DNA of 60,476 nucleotides from positions 1-60,476 of the forward strand of contig NZ_CANLBK010000007.1 of the NCBI RefSeq assembly GCF_947488835.1. Direction: 5' to 3'. The translations under genes and the position numbers were made by a program. Source of the DNA: an uncultured Marinobacter sp. Lineage in GTDB: Bacteria > Pseudomonadota > Gammaproteobacteria > Pseudomonadales > Oleiphilaceae. Below, piece by piece: positions 31,398 through 41,330 of this stretch. Numbering within the stretch: the first letter of the stretch is position 1; every line of letters starts with the position of its first letter. Under the pieces are notes generated by a model. It was given only the letters and a program-made list of their open reading frames with translations, had not been told where the DNA came from and searched no databases.

Positions 31398-32522
31398 TCA
31401 GATAATGATCATGTTATCCCGGTGAATCATCTCCTCCTCTGAGATATACCCCAGAATATCGGAGATGCTATTACTGGAACGGCCCGCAATCGCCGCAGCC
31501 TCATCCGCATCGTAATTTACCAAGCCACGCGCAACCTCTACACCATCTTCCGCGACACAGGACACCATTTCGCCACGCCGGAACCGCCCAACAACACCTT
31601 TCACCCCAACTGGTAGCAGGCTACGACCTCCCTGCCGAAGCACCCTTACCGCCCCATCATCCAACGTAAGCTTTCCACGGGTTTGAAGATGACTTGCCAG
31701 CCACTGCTTGCGCGCCGCGATACGGCCCTGCTCCGGGAGCAACAAGGTGCCGCATACGTCACCTTGTCGAAGGCGGGTAAGCACGGACTCAATGCGACCA
31801 CCAACAATCACCGTGAAAGCCCCTGACCGCGCCGCCAAACGTGCAGCGCGCAACTTGGTCAACATGCCCCCGCGGCCAAGCTCACCGGCACCGCCACCTG
31901 CCATGGCATCCAGGGTGCGATCACCCGCAAACCGCTCGGTTACCATAATGGCATCCGGGTTCTTGCGCGGATCTTTATCAAACAGGCCCAACTGATCGGT
32001 AAGAATGATCAAGCCATCGGCCTCAACTACGTTAGTGACCAGCGCACCCAAAGTGTCGTTATCGCCAAACCGGATTTCGTCGGTAACCACCGTATCGTTC
32101 TCGTTTACGATAGGCACAACACCAAAATCCAGCAAAGCTCTGAGCGTGCTGCGGCCATTCAAATAACGCTTACGATCGGAGAGGTCATCGTGGGTCAGTA
32201 AAATCTGAGCAGTATGAATACCATGGCGCTTGAACTGCGCCTCCCAGGTCTGCACCAACCCCATCTGACCAACAGCGGCGGCGGCCTGCAATTCATGCAG
32301 CTGTTCCGGGCGCTTTTTCCAGCCCAGCCGGCTCATGCCCTCCGCCACTGACCCGGAAGAAACCACAACCAACTCAACGCCCTCACGGACCAAGGCCGCC
32401 ATCTGATCGACCCAAAGACCTAACGCCTCAACGTCCAGGCCCTGACCATCATTGGTCAGGAGGGCACTTCCGATTTTCACCACCAGGCGGCGAGCCTGCG
32501 GCAGCTGGGCGCGTTGCGTCAT
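31398..32522 (-). CDS. proB: Glutamate 5-kinase
   Basis: First step of proline synthesis: ATP-dependent phosphorylation of glutamate, feedback-inhibited by proline. The 374-residue protein has an N-terminal amino-acid kinase domain ([47 protein letters not shown]) and a C-terminal PUA domain from about residue 280 ([21 protein letters not shown]). Second gene after obgE on the minus strand, as in many gammaproteobacteria. proA is not nearby. Confidence 0.95.
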   Translation of the reverse strand: MTQRAQLPQARRLVVKIGSALLTNDGQGLDVEALGLWVDQMAALVREGVELVVVSSGSVAEGMSRLGWKKRPEQLHELQAAAAVGQMGLVQTWEAQFKRHGIHTAQILLTHDDLSDRKRYLNGRSTLRALLDFGVVPIVNENDTVVTDEIRFGDNDTLGALVTNVVEADGLIILTDQLGLFDKDPRKNPDAIMVTERFAGDRTLDAMAGGGAGELGRGGMLTKLRAARLAARSGAFTVIVGGRIESVLTRLRQGDVCGTLLLPEQGRIAARKQWLASHLQTRGKLTLDDGAVRVLRQGGRSLLPVGVKGVVGRFRRGEMVSCVAEDGVEVARGLVNYDADEAAAIAGRSSNSISDILGYISEEEMIHRDNMIII

Positions 32523-32580
32523 GATACGGGCTTGTCTCTCTCGATCGAACGGGATAATTCAGATACCAAAAGGCCGGAAT

Positions 32581-33867
<1,287 letters not shown>

Positions 33868-33928
33868 CTAACTATAACAGTAGAATATCAGGGCTACCCA
33901 AGGTTCGACAGAACCGGCTCGCCGCTGC

Positions 33929-34192
33929 TTAGGCAGCAGCGGGAACGATGCTTACGAACTTACGGTTCTGTGGACCTTTCACTTCGAACACAACCTGACC
34001 GTCTGCTTTCGCAAACAGGGTGTGGTCTTTGCCCAGGCCAACATTGGTGCCGGCGTGGAAACGGGTTCCGCGCTGACGCACGATAATGCTGCCTGCAGAT
34101 ACTGCTTCGCCGCCGTAGCGCTTGACACCAAGTCGTTTCGACTCGGAATCGCGACCGTTACGGGTACTACCTGCTGCTTTTTTGTGAGCCAT
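33929..34192 (-). CDS. rpmA: 50S ribosomal protein L27
   Basis: Large-subunit protein whose N-terminus reaches the peptidyl transferase centre. The 87 residues begin [20 protein letters not shown], the usual form with a short processed or unprocessed tail. The rest ([23 protein letters not shown]) is standard. Lies 35 bases after rplU in the standard rplU-rpmA pair. Confidence 0.97.
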   Translation of the reverse strand: MAHKKAAGSTRNGRDSESKRLGVKRYGGEAVSAGSIIVRQRGTRFHAGTNVGLGKDHTLFAKADGQVVFEVKGPQNRKFVSIVPAAA

Positions 34193-34227
34193 GACAAGTC
34201 TCCTGATTAAGGGGTATTTTCCAGACC

Positions 34228-34539
34228 TTAGCCCTGGATACCCGTGATCTTGACTTCAGTAAACCACTGACGGTGGCCCTGACGCTTCATTGAGTGCTTA
34301 CGACGACGGAATTTGATGATGTTGATCTTGTCGTGACGACCGTGGCTAACCACTTCGGCAGTCACTTTGGCACCATCAACTACCGGCGCGCCAACTTTGA
34401 AGTTGTCGCCATCAGCGATCAGCAGAACGCGGTCAAACTCGATGTTGCCGCCTGTTTCCACTTCCAGCTTTTCCAGCTTCAGCGTTTCGCCTTCTTTAAC
34501 ACGGTGCTGCTTACCACCGCTAACAATAACTGCGTACAT
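34228..34539 (-). CDS. rplU: 50S ribosomal protein L21
   Basis: Large-subunit protein binding 23S rRNA domains near L20. The 103 residues start [20 protein letters not shown] and contain the conserved [16 protein letters not shown] near the end. First gene of rplU-rpmA, with a promoter candidate at 34650-34678. Confidence 0.97.
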   Translation of the reverse strand: MYAVIVSGGKQHRVKEGETLKLEKLEVETGGNIEFDRVLLIADGDNFKVGAPVVDGAKVTAEVVSHGRHDKINIIKFRRRKHSMKRQGHRQWFTEVKITGIQG

Positions 34540-34649
34540 TAACTTTACTCCGCGATTGACCCATCCCTGCTCTTATCCACCTGGTTCTAAGGGAAGCGCT
34601 TCGGCAACCCTATAACAGGGAGCGCAGGTTGGGATGAGTTGGGCGCGTG

Positions 34650-34678
34650 ATTGTACGAAAAGGCGGCCAGCAATACAA
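34650..34678 (-). promoter_or_regulatory. Candidate rplU-rpmA promoter
   Basis: On the minus strand TTGTAT (34673-34678), a 17-base spacer and TACAAT (34650-34655). The -10 is good and the -35 only half matches. Its -35 lies 6 bases from that of the divergent ispB promoter. Confidence 0.45.
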
Positions 34679-34684
34679 GCCAAG

Positions 34685-34713
34685 TTGACACTAACCGCTG
34701 CAATACCTAGCAT
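34685..34713 (+). promoter_or_regulatory. Candidate ispB promoter
   Basis: TTGACA (34685-34690), a 17-base spacer and TAGCAT (34708-34713), about 80 bases before the ispB start. The -35 is perfect and the -10 matches four of six. Confidence 0.5.
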
Positions 34714-34789
34714 TGCCGCAACCTGCCTGTATTAACAGTACACTAGACAGCTATCTAATCACGACATCAGCAAGGGATCCAAAAGCCGC

Positions 34790-35758
34790 ATGACAGCCCA
34801 GCGCATTTACGACACCGTGGCAGACGACTTCAGCCGCGTTAATGACCTGATCATCCAGCGGCTTTCCTCCGATGTCCCCCTGGTAGAAAAAATAGCCCAA
34901 CACATTATTGAAAGCGGCGGTAAGCGCTTGAGGCCCTTACTGGTTTTACTTTCCAGCCGGGCTGCAGGGTATAACAATGACGAGCACCTCAAGCTGGCCG
35001 TGGTGATCGAGTTTCTGCACACCGCCACCCTGCTCCACGACGATGTTGTAGATACATCGGATATGCGCCGGGGCCGAAGCACTGCAAATGCGAACTGGGG
35101 AAATGCCCCCAGCGTACTCGTAGGTGATTTCCTCTACGCCCGCGCATTCGAGATGATGGTTGAGCTGAAGAGCCTTTCTATAATGGAGATCCTGTCTCAC
35201 GCCACAGCCGTGATTGCTCAGGGCGAAGTGATGCAGCTGATGAACGTGAAAAATCCGGATCTCACAGAAGATCAGTACATGACCGTGATCCATAACAAAA
35301 CCGCCATGCTGTTCGAAGCAGCCTCACACTCCGGCGCCATACTCGCCAAAGCGAGCGAGGCCCAGGAACAGGCGCTGAAAAGCTACGGCAAACACCTGGG
35401 GCTAGCCTTCCAGTTGGTAGACGATGTTCTGGATTATCGCGGTGACGCTGAAACCATGGGCAAAAATGTGGGCGACGATCTGGCGGAAGGCAAAACTACT
35501 CTGCCACTTATTCACGCCATGGCAAACAGCAACGAAGAAGGCCGCCAACTCATACGCCAGGCAATCCGCAAAGGCGGGCTCGATGATTTACCGAAGGTAC
35601 TCGAACTGGTTGAAGCTTCCGGGGCGCTGGAATACACCATGGAGAGAGCCAGGGCCGAAGCGGCAAAAGCCTCGGACACCCTGAACGCGCTCCCTGACTC
35701 GCCCCATAAAGAAGCTCTGGAACTGCTGACCCAAGTCGCCGTGGCGCGAGTCAGCTAA
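34790..35758 (+). CDS. ispB: Octaprenyl/polyprenyl diphosphate synthase
   Basis: Trans-polyprenyl transferase making the isoprenoid side chain of ubiquinone. The 322-residue product has the two Asp-rich motifs LLHDDVVDTSDMRRG and FQLVDDVLDYRGD, which bind Mg2+ diphosphates. The length of the product chain cannot be read with certainty; octa- or nonaprenyl is typical for this group (Pseudomonas uses Q-9). Divergent from rplU, as in E. coli and Pseudomonas. Confidence 0.93.
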   Translation: MTAQRIYDTVADDFSRVNDLIIQRLSSDVPLVEKIAQHIIESGGKRLRPLLVLLSSRAAGYNNDEHLKLAVVIEFLHTATLLHDDVVDTSDMRRGRSTANANWGNAPSVLVGDFLYARAFEMMVELKSLSIMEILSHATAVIAQGEVMQLMNVKNPDLTEDQYMTVIHNKTAMLFEAASHSGAILAKASEAQEQALKSYGKHLGLAFQLVDDVLDYRGDAETMGKNVGDDLAEGKTTLPLIHAMANSNEEGRQLIRQAIRKGGLDDLPKVLELVEASGALEYTMERARAEAAKASDTLNALPDSPHKEALELLTQVAVARVS

Positions 35759-35766
35759 AGCCCGCT

Positions 35767-36750
35767 TTATAGACCATCACGCCTGTGGGGAGCGGTGAAG
35801 TCCAGCTGCGGTCCCACTGGCACAACCTGTGTTGGGTTGATGGTGCGCTGGCTAACATAGTAGTGCTGCTTGATCTGGCGAATATCCACAGTATCGGCCA
35901 CACCCGGCACCTGATACAGCTCCCTCAGATAACCTGAAAGTGCCGGGAAATCGCTGATACGCTGGCGATTGCACTTGAAGTGGCTGTAATAAACCGCATC
36001 AAACCGAACCAGCGTTGTGAACAACCGCCAATCTGCTTCAGTGATGGTGCTCCCCGTCAGATACCGCTGCTTCGACAGCTTGGCTTCCAGCCAGTCCAAC
36101 GACTCGAACAACTCGGCATAGGCCTTTTCATATTCATCTTGAGCCGTGGCAAACCCTGCCTTGTAAACACCGTTGTTAACCGTGTTGTAAACACGCTCAT
36201 TCACTGCATCAATATCTGCCTGCAGCGCTTCCGGGTACAAATCCAGATCCGCGTTTACACCCTCAAGGCCATCAAACGCCGAGTTGAACATGCGGATAAT
36301 CTCCGCCGACTCGTTGCTGGCGATGGTGTTCTGGTGCTTGTCCCACAACGTAGGAACCGTCACACGCCCAGAATAGTCTGGCGCTGCCTTGGTATATACC
36401 TGATGCATAAAGCGGAAATCATGCAAATCATCTTTATGGGCGCTGTCATCCGGCCGGAATTCCCAGCCGTTCTCGACCATATCCGGATGCACTACCGACA
36501 CGGATATGTGCTTCTCAAGACCTTTCAGCTTCCGGAAAATCAGCGTGCGGTGAGCCCATGGGCAAGCCAGAGACACATACAAATGATAGCGCCCGGACTC
36601 CGCCTTGAAACCACCCTCACCCGCAGGCCCGGCGGAACCATCTGCCGTTACCCAGTTCCTGAACCGCGCTGCTTCGCGCTCGAATTTTCCACCGGTTTTA
36701 CTGGTGTCGTACCACTTGTCCTGCCATTTTCCGTCAACAAGAAGACCCAT
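35767..36750 (-). CDS. Glutathionyl-hydroquinone reductase (Xi-class GST, YqjG/ECM4 family)
   Basis: Reduces glutathionyl-hydroquinones to hydroquinones, using a Cys. The 327-residue product has the catalytic Cys63 in SLACPWAHRTLIFRK and a C-terminal all-helix GST domain with long inserts typical of the Xi class. The ATG at 36750 has GAGGAG 8 bases upstream; a GTG at 36759 is too close to it. Divergent from a LysR regulator, an arrangement like the E. coli yqjG/yhaJ neighbourhood, where YhaJ responds to quinone-like or nitroaromatic breakdown products. Regulation here is inferred from context. Confidence 0.88.
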   Translation of the reverse strand: MGLLVDGKWQDKWYDTSKTGGKFEREAARFRNWVTADGSAGPAGEGGFKAESGRYHLYVSLACPWAHRTLIFRKLKGLEKHISVSVVHPDMVENGWEFRPDDSAHKDDLHDFRFMHQVYTKAAPDYSGRVTVPTLWDKHQNTIASNESAEIIRMFNSAFDGLEGVNADLDLYPEALQADIDAVNERVYNTVNNGVYKAGFATAQDEYEKAYAELFESLDWLEAKLSKQRYLTGSTITEADWRLFTTLVRFDAVYYSHFKCNRQRISDFPALSGYLRELYQVPGVADTVDIRQIKQHYYVSQRTINPTQVVPVGPQLDFTAPHRRDGL

Positions 36751-36817
36751 AGTGAACACTCCTCAAAAGTTCTGAATTAACGTGCCAACCTCAATGAGGG
36801 CCAGCACCAGAGACCGG

Positions 36818-36926
36818 GCGCCTGTCGGGCAAGCCTCTCACAAACCGTGCATTGCCAGGGATGGCAATGCCGAGCCCCCACGGACGGGTTCACGGCGTGT
36901 TTGTGAGAGGCTTGCCCGACAGACGC
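36818..36926. repeat. Long palindromic intergenic element (ERIC/REP-like)
   Basis: The outer arms are a perfect 24-bp inverted repeat (36822-36845 with 36899-36922), extended by one mismatch and three more pairs (36818-36820 with 36924-36926). Inside lies a perfect 9-bp hairpin, GCATTGCCA (36849-36857) with TGGCAATGC (36862-36870), loop GGGA. No transposase or flanking duplication was seen. The form resembles intergenic imperfect palindromes dispersed in Marinobacter, Pseudomonas and related genomes. Confidence 0.75.
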
Positions 36927-37012
36927 GAACTCCATATGTAAAGAAGGATAGCGGCCATACTGCTACACTCTCAAGCAACCAATTCTGGCCAACAACCTCA
37001 GATAATTCGAAC

Positions 37013-37924
37013 ATGCACACTGCCATTACTATAGACGCCCTGAGAGTCCTCGATGCCATCAACCGCAAAGGCAGCTTCGCCGGTGCTGCCTGCGAGCTTT
37101 TCCGAGTGCCATCGGCGATCAGCTACACCGTGCAAAAACTCGAGGAAGACCTGAACGTAGCCCTGTTCGACAGAAGTGGCCACCGCGCCGTACTCACGCC
37201 CGCGGGTATTTACCTGCTCGAAGAAGGCCGCATTCTGCTTGATGCCGCCGAGAACCTTGCTCACTCAACCCGGCAGGTCGCGCAAGGCTGGGAAACCAGG
37301 CTGCGCATCGGATTCAACTCATTGCTGCCAGCGGATTGCCTGTTTCCCGCTATCAAAGACTTCAGCGCCCTGGGCGTGCCGGTCGATGTTCAAATTGTCG
37401 AAGAAGTGTTTGCCGGTACCTGGGACGCGCTTCAAAGCCGCAGGGTGGACCTTGTTGTCGGAGCCGACGATATCAGCAAACCCGCTGGAAACTTTACCTG
37501 CCAGAACCTTGGCGTAATGGACTTCATTTTTGTCGTCTCACCCGATCATCCTCTGGCGAGTGCAGAAGAACCCCTGAGCGAAGACGACATTTTCCGCTTT
37601 CCCGCAGCCGTTGCCGCCGACTCGTCCCGATCCCTTCCCGCTGGCCACGCCGGCATCTTCCATCGGCAGCGCACCTTGACCGGCACCAACATGGATCACA
37701 AAATCGCCTTGCAGAAGGCAGGTCTCGCCGTGGGCTGGCTGCCGAGATCCCGAGTGAGCACCCTGGTTGCCAATGGCCAACTCATCGAAAAGCAAGTGAA
37801 GGAAGCGAGGCAGTCCGTGTCACTCCAGGCCGCCAGGCACGCTGACGACAAGGGTAAAGCGCTTATGTGGTTTTGGGACAGACTGATTGATGACCCGGCC
37901 ATCACACGCTGGCTCAAGACCTGA
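37013..37924 (+). CDS. LysR-family transcriptional regulator (YhaJ-like)
   Basis: 303 residues: winged helix-turn-helix at about 3-62 (TIDALRVLDAINRKGSFAGAA, with SAISYTVQKLEEDL as recognition part) and a periplasmic-binding-like effector domain from about residue 90. Start is the ATG at 37013; the open frame continues upstream to 36782 but that segment is the palindromic repeat. Resembles E. coli YhaJ, which regulates genes for quinone or dinitrotoluene metabolites. It is divergent from the GST gene and probably controls it; the palindrome lies between them. Confidence 0.85.
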   Translation: MHTAITIDALRVLDAINRKGSFAGAACELFRVPSAISYTVQKLEEDLNVALFDRSGHRAVLTPAGIYLLEEGRILLDAAENLAHSTRQVAQGWETRLRIGFNSLLPADCLFPAIKDFSALGVPVDVQIVEEVFAGTWDALQSRRVDLVVGADDISKPAGNFTCQNLGVMDFIFVVSPDHPLASAEEPLSEDDIFRFPAAVAADSSRSLPAGHAGIFHRQRTLTGTNMDHKIALQKAGLAVGWLPRSRVSTLVANGQLIEKQVKEARQSVSLQAARHADDKGKALMWFWDRLIDDPAITRWLKT

Positions 37925-38049
37925 ACTACCCGGCAAGGCGCGGGGCATAATGACTTCGCAGCAGAACCATGGCAGGCAAATGAGTCAACGGCATCAACAG
38001 CCGGTTCATTTATACTGCAGCGATCCTCACTAACGAACGGAGCTCATTG

Positions 38050-39579
38050 ATGCGGCAGCTATCGGAACTGGATGCCTCCTTCCTGTACCTGGAATCAGCC
38101 AATGCACCGATGCACATCGGCAGCATTTACGTGTTTGACGCCAGCGAACGGGAAACACCTCTGGCGTTCAGTACTTTTATCGCCTATCTGCGAAGCCGCC
38201 TTCACGTGGTCCCGGTGTTCCGCCAGCTGCTGAAAGAAATTCCTCTGCGCATGGGCCGACCCTATTGGATTGATGATCCGGATTTCAGTATTGAGCGACA
38301 CCTGGCCTATGTCAGCCTCGGCGAAAACAGCCGTGAATCACACCTGATGACCCTTGCATCCAAAATCCTGGAAGACCCTCTGAAGCGTGATCGCCCACTC
38401 TGGCACATTACCTTCGTGGACGGCTTCCGGCTGGGTGACGAGAAAGAAGGTAAGGCGGGCATCGCTCTCATTGTAAAACTGCATCATGCAGCTATCGATG
38501 CGTTCAGTGGTGCTGAAATCATGGGCAAGCTACTGGAATACACGCCTGAGCCGCAATCCATCCGCGCGCCACGTCCCTGGCAACCGCGCCCGAAACCGTC
38601 AGAAGAGCGCGTCGTTATACAGGCGGGGGTAAACATGCTGCGAACACCCTGGCGCGTGACTTCTCTGGCCGTTGGCGCGGCAGAGGCAACGGTGCGCGGG
38701 CTGGTTCAGAAGCAACTGCGAAAAATACCTCTGCCATTCCCGATATTTTCAGCTCCGCACAGCCCATTCAACCGCCAGATTACAGCCAATCGTCAATTAA
38801 TCTCTGCAAAGGTCGATTTGTCTCGTCTGAAAGCAATCAAAGCATCTCTGGTGGATGTCACGCTTAACGATGTGGTGCTGGGGCTTTGTGCAGAAACACT
38901 GCGGCGATATTTGAATGATCAGGGTGCGAGCACTAACGAATCGTTGATTGCCATGACGCCCATCTCCGTGCGCTCACGCATGTTGAACAAAGCCACCGGC
39001 AGCCAGATGTCTGCCATGCTTCTGGATCTGGCAACCAATGAGCGTAATCCGGCCAAGCGTATTCGTCGGATTCACTGGAACGCTGTCGCCTCCGAACCAT
39101 ACCGTGAGGCCATAGCCGCAGATCGGCTTACTGAATTGCTGCCCTCAACGATGCTTGCGCTGTCGGCACGGCTGTATTCGGAGCTGCAGATTGCGCAGCG
39201 TTACCAACCGGTATTCAACCTACCTATTACCAACGTACCCGGCCCACAGGTACCTCTTTACTTGCAGGGCGCCAGGTTGGTGCAACAGTACAATGCCGCG
39301 CCACTGTTCGACAGTCTGGGCCTGGGTATTGTGGCGGTAAGCTATCAGGGTAGCCTCACCCTTAACTTCACCATCTGCCCGGATGTCGTCGCTCATGGAG
39401 ATTCACTCCAACGCCATGTCTGCGACAGCCTTGTCGCCATCGAAGATGCGGCCATCGAGCTCCCGCCCGAGGAAATGCACACCCCGCTTGAAGAAACCCG
39501 GAGCCAGACCCTGGCAGACGATGCCATGAACCTGCTTGAAGCCGCTCTACAGAAACTGACGGCGCGCTTCAAGCGGTAA
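38050..39579 (+). CDS. Wax ester synthase / acyl-CoA:diacylglycerol acyltransferase (WS/DGAT)
   Basis: Makes wax esters or triacylglycerols as storage lipids from acyl-CoA and fatty alcohol or diacylglycerol. The 509-residue protein shows the N-terminal signature LSELDASFLYLESANAPMHIG, PLWHITFVDG near 116-125, the active-site block HHAAIDAF (His145, His146, Asp150), and the NDVVLGLC motif near residue 277. The usual motif HHxxxDG has Ala151 in place of Gly. The ATG at 38050 has GGAG 7 bases upstream. Marinobacter genomes carry several such genes; substrate choice cannot be read here. Confidence 0.9.
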   Translation: MRQLSELDASFLYLESANAPMHIGSIYVFDASERETPLAFSTFIAYLRSRLHVVPVFRQLLKEIPLRMGRPYWIDDPDFSIERHLAYVSLGENSRESHLMTLASKILEDPLKRDRPLWHITFVDGFRLGDEKEGKAGIALIVKLHHAAIDAFSGAEIMGKLLEYTPEPQSIRAPRPWQPRPKPSEERVVIQAGVNMLRTPWRVTSLAVGAAEATVRGLVQKQLRKIPLPFPIFSAPHSPFNRQITANRQLISAKVDLSRLKAIKASLVDVTLNDVVLGLCAETLRRYLNDQGASTNESLIAMTPISVRSRMLNKATGSQMSAMLLDLATNERNPAKRIRRIHWNAVASEPYREAIAADRLTELLPSTMLALSARLYSELQIAQRYQPVFNLPITNVPGPQVPLYLQGARLVQQYNAAPLFDSLGLGIVAVSYQGSLTLNFTICPDVVAHGDSLQRHVCDSLVAIEDAAIELPPEEMHTPLEETRSQTLADDAMNLLEAALQKLTARFKR

Positions 39580-39602
39580 CGAGCCTTATGAACGCCAGGC
39601 GG

Positions 39603-40295
39603 CTACTCGAATGCCCAGCGCAGAAACGCCTTTTTGTCTTCGTCGCTCGCAGTTTCCCAAACGGATTTGAGACGACTCAACGCATCCACGCCATCACTAG
39701 TTGCGGTGGCACTATCAGCGGATAAAGGTGTCCGCTCTGACCTTGCAGTGTCGGCCGGCGACCAATTTGTAGAGTGCGCAAGCGCCAGGCCATCACCTCC
39801 CACAACTGCTGCGGAAAATTCAGGAACCTCTTTTTCGGCCTGTTTGCGGGATTCAGGCTTTGAGAACTCGAAGCGGTAGGTAGCCTTGGGATTCGCCTCA
39901 AAGCGCACGACTTGCGGCTTACTCTCAATAATGTGGACTTTTGACTCACCGTTGTCCACAACCCCGGATTTGGCCCAAATGGTTTTGTAGGTGAACACCA
40001 CCTCATTCTCACCGGGTAGAAGCGCATAATCCAACGCCAGGTCATCCATCAAATAGTTCTTCATTGTGCGTCCGTTAACCTGGCTCACATGAATAGCACC
40101 TGGTGCTTTCAAGACTGCCGCGTTTTCGGCACCTGCCGGGTCACCCTCCCACGTCTCGAGCTTGGTTATTGCCGTTGAGCAGCCTGCCAGAGTTGTCAGC
40201 AACACCGCCGCAAGCGCCAACCGGCACGCCTGCCACCAACGGCTTAAATGGCTCATCTCCAACCTTGCAACACGTAAAATGTACACCATACTCAT
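39603..40295 (-). CDS. DUF2057-like lipoprotein
   Basis: Predicted lipoprotein of 230 residues: hydrophobic signal LALAAVLLTTLAGC with lipobox LAGC (Cys39 from the first ATG). The body has AIHVSQVNGRTMKNYLMDDL and LLPGENEVVFTYKTIW, which look like the DUF2057 (YccT-type) family; this is a moderate-confidence match from memory. The C-terminal 60 residues are low complexity. The ATG at 40295 has AAGGAG 5 bases upstream; an internal ATG at 40256 gives a shorter signal. Convergent with the WS/DGAT gene. Function unknown. Confidence 0.7.
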   Translation of the reverse strand: MSMVYILRVARLEMSHLSRWWQACRLALAAVLLTTLAGCSTAITKLETWEGDPAGAENAAVLKAPGAIHVSQVNGRTMKNYLMDDLALDYALLPGENEVVFTYKTIWAKSGVVDNGESKVHIIESKPQVVRFEANPKATYRFEFSKPESRKQAEKEVPEFSAAVVGGDGLALAHSTNWSPADTARSERTPLSADSATATSDGVDALSRLKSVWETASDEDKKAFLRWAFE

Positions 40296-40544
40296 GTTAT
40301 CTCCTTGAGGGTAAGAGGAAGCCCGGCGCGAGAATGCGACCAGCTATTGCGCATTTTGAACACCGAAACCACTGAGGGCAACCGAATGCGCAAAGATGCG
40401 CGAAAGTCCGACCCGCCGTGGCGACGTCTGCTTAATTGTTAATAATTGTTGAATTTGCCGGAAATTGGTTTAATTTTAAACAGAACCTTATCAATCACAC
40501 TGCGCCCGACATACAAAATCAGAAGTCAGGCATCGGAGCCGGCC

Positions 40545-40748
40545 ATGAACACCCAGGTCAGATCAGGAGAAGACAGACACATTCCCTTTCGTAGCAGTCG
40601 GTATTTTTGCGTCGGGAACAAATGGTATTTCACGACCAGGGAGGGCTTTGACAGCGGCCCCTTCGCATCAAGGGAGCGCGCTGAAATCGGGCTAAAGCGA
40701 TTCCTTCATGTCGTGAGGTTGCTCCCCGAAGAGATGCAGGTGCACTAA
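40545..40748 (+). CDS. Small hypothetical protein (possibly DUF6316)
   Basis: 67-residue protein beginning MNTQVRSGEDRHIPFRSSRY. ATG at 40545 has GGAG 6 bases upstream; the frame upstream to 40446 is AT-rich non-coding DNA. The pattern WYFTTREGFDSGPFASRERAEIGL is typical of small proteins of unknown function found in marine gammaproteobacteria; I think of DUF6316, unverified. Aromatic and Arg-rich, no signal or membrane segment. It stands alone with an AT-rich 250-bp region upstream. Confidence 0.65.
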   Translation: MNTQVRSGEDRHIPFRSSRYFCVGNKWYFTTREGFDSGPFASRERAEIGLKRFLHVVRLLPEEMQVH

Positions 40749-40802
40749 GGGCAGGCACACGCCGGCGCACCCATGCATACCGCAAATGGGTTTCCGGGAG
40801 AC

Positions 40803-41330
40803 TTAAAGGATGAACGGCATCAGCCAAGCGTCAATCGCGAGTAGGCAAAGCAGTGCCATGGCGGCGGCCACGACATCATCCACCATGATGCCCAGCCCTC
40901 CTGGCAATCGTTCATCCAACCAACTGATAGGCCAAGGCTTCAGCACATCGAACAGCCTGAATACCAGAAACGCCAACAATACGCCGTAAATATTCTCAGG
41001 AAACAAGCCAAGGGCAATCCACATCCCCACAAACTCGTCCCACACGATACCGCCGTGGTCGTGCACTTTTAAATCCGCAGCGGTTTTTCCGCATAGCCAA
41101 ATGCCCACCAGGAAGGCCAATGCAACAACCAGCCAGTAGGCAGCAGGCGGCAACCAGGCAAAGCAGTACCAGAGTGGAATAGCTGCCAGACTCCCCCAGG
41201 TTCCGGGGGCCCTTGGCGCTGCGCCGCTGCCAAAGCCGAAGGCTAACAGGTGCACGGGATCTTTCAGAAACCCCGGCGGCAAAATGGCCTGTGGCAAATC
41301 CGGCTCTGGCCACTGGTCTTCCTGAGTCAT
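40803..41330 (-). CDS. pgpA: Phosphatidylglycerophosphatase A
   Basis: Membrane phosphatase that forms phosphatidylglycerol from its phosphate. 175 residues with four hydrophobic segments; the family motif is FGSGAAPRAPGTWGSLAAIP near the N-terminus, with VWDEFVGMW and FRLFDVLKPWPI further on. Its ATG overlaps the thiL stop by 4 bases. Last gene of the riboflavin-thiamine operon; the thiL-pgpA pair is common. Confidence 0.93.
   Translation of the reverse strand: MTQEDQWPEPDLPQAILPPGFLKDPVHLLAFGFGSGAAPRAPGTWGSLAAIPLWYCFAWLPPAAYWLVVALAFLVGIWLCGKTAADLKVHDHGGIVWDEFVGMWIALGLFPENIYGVLLAFLVFRLFDVLKPWPISWLDERLPGGLGIMVDDVVAAAMALLCLLAIDAWLMPFIL

Noticed and set aside
36782..37012. N-terminal extension of the LysR gene
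   Set aside because: The frame is open but consists of the palindromic element; the family start and helix-turn-helix begin at 37013.
38011..38016. TATACT as -10 box of the WS/DGAT gene
   Set aside because: No acceptable -35 hexamer at 16-18 bases upstream.
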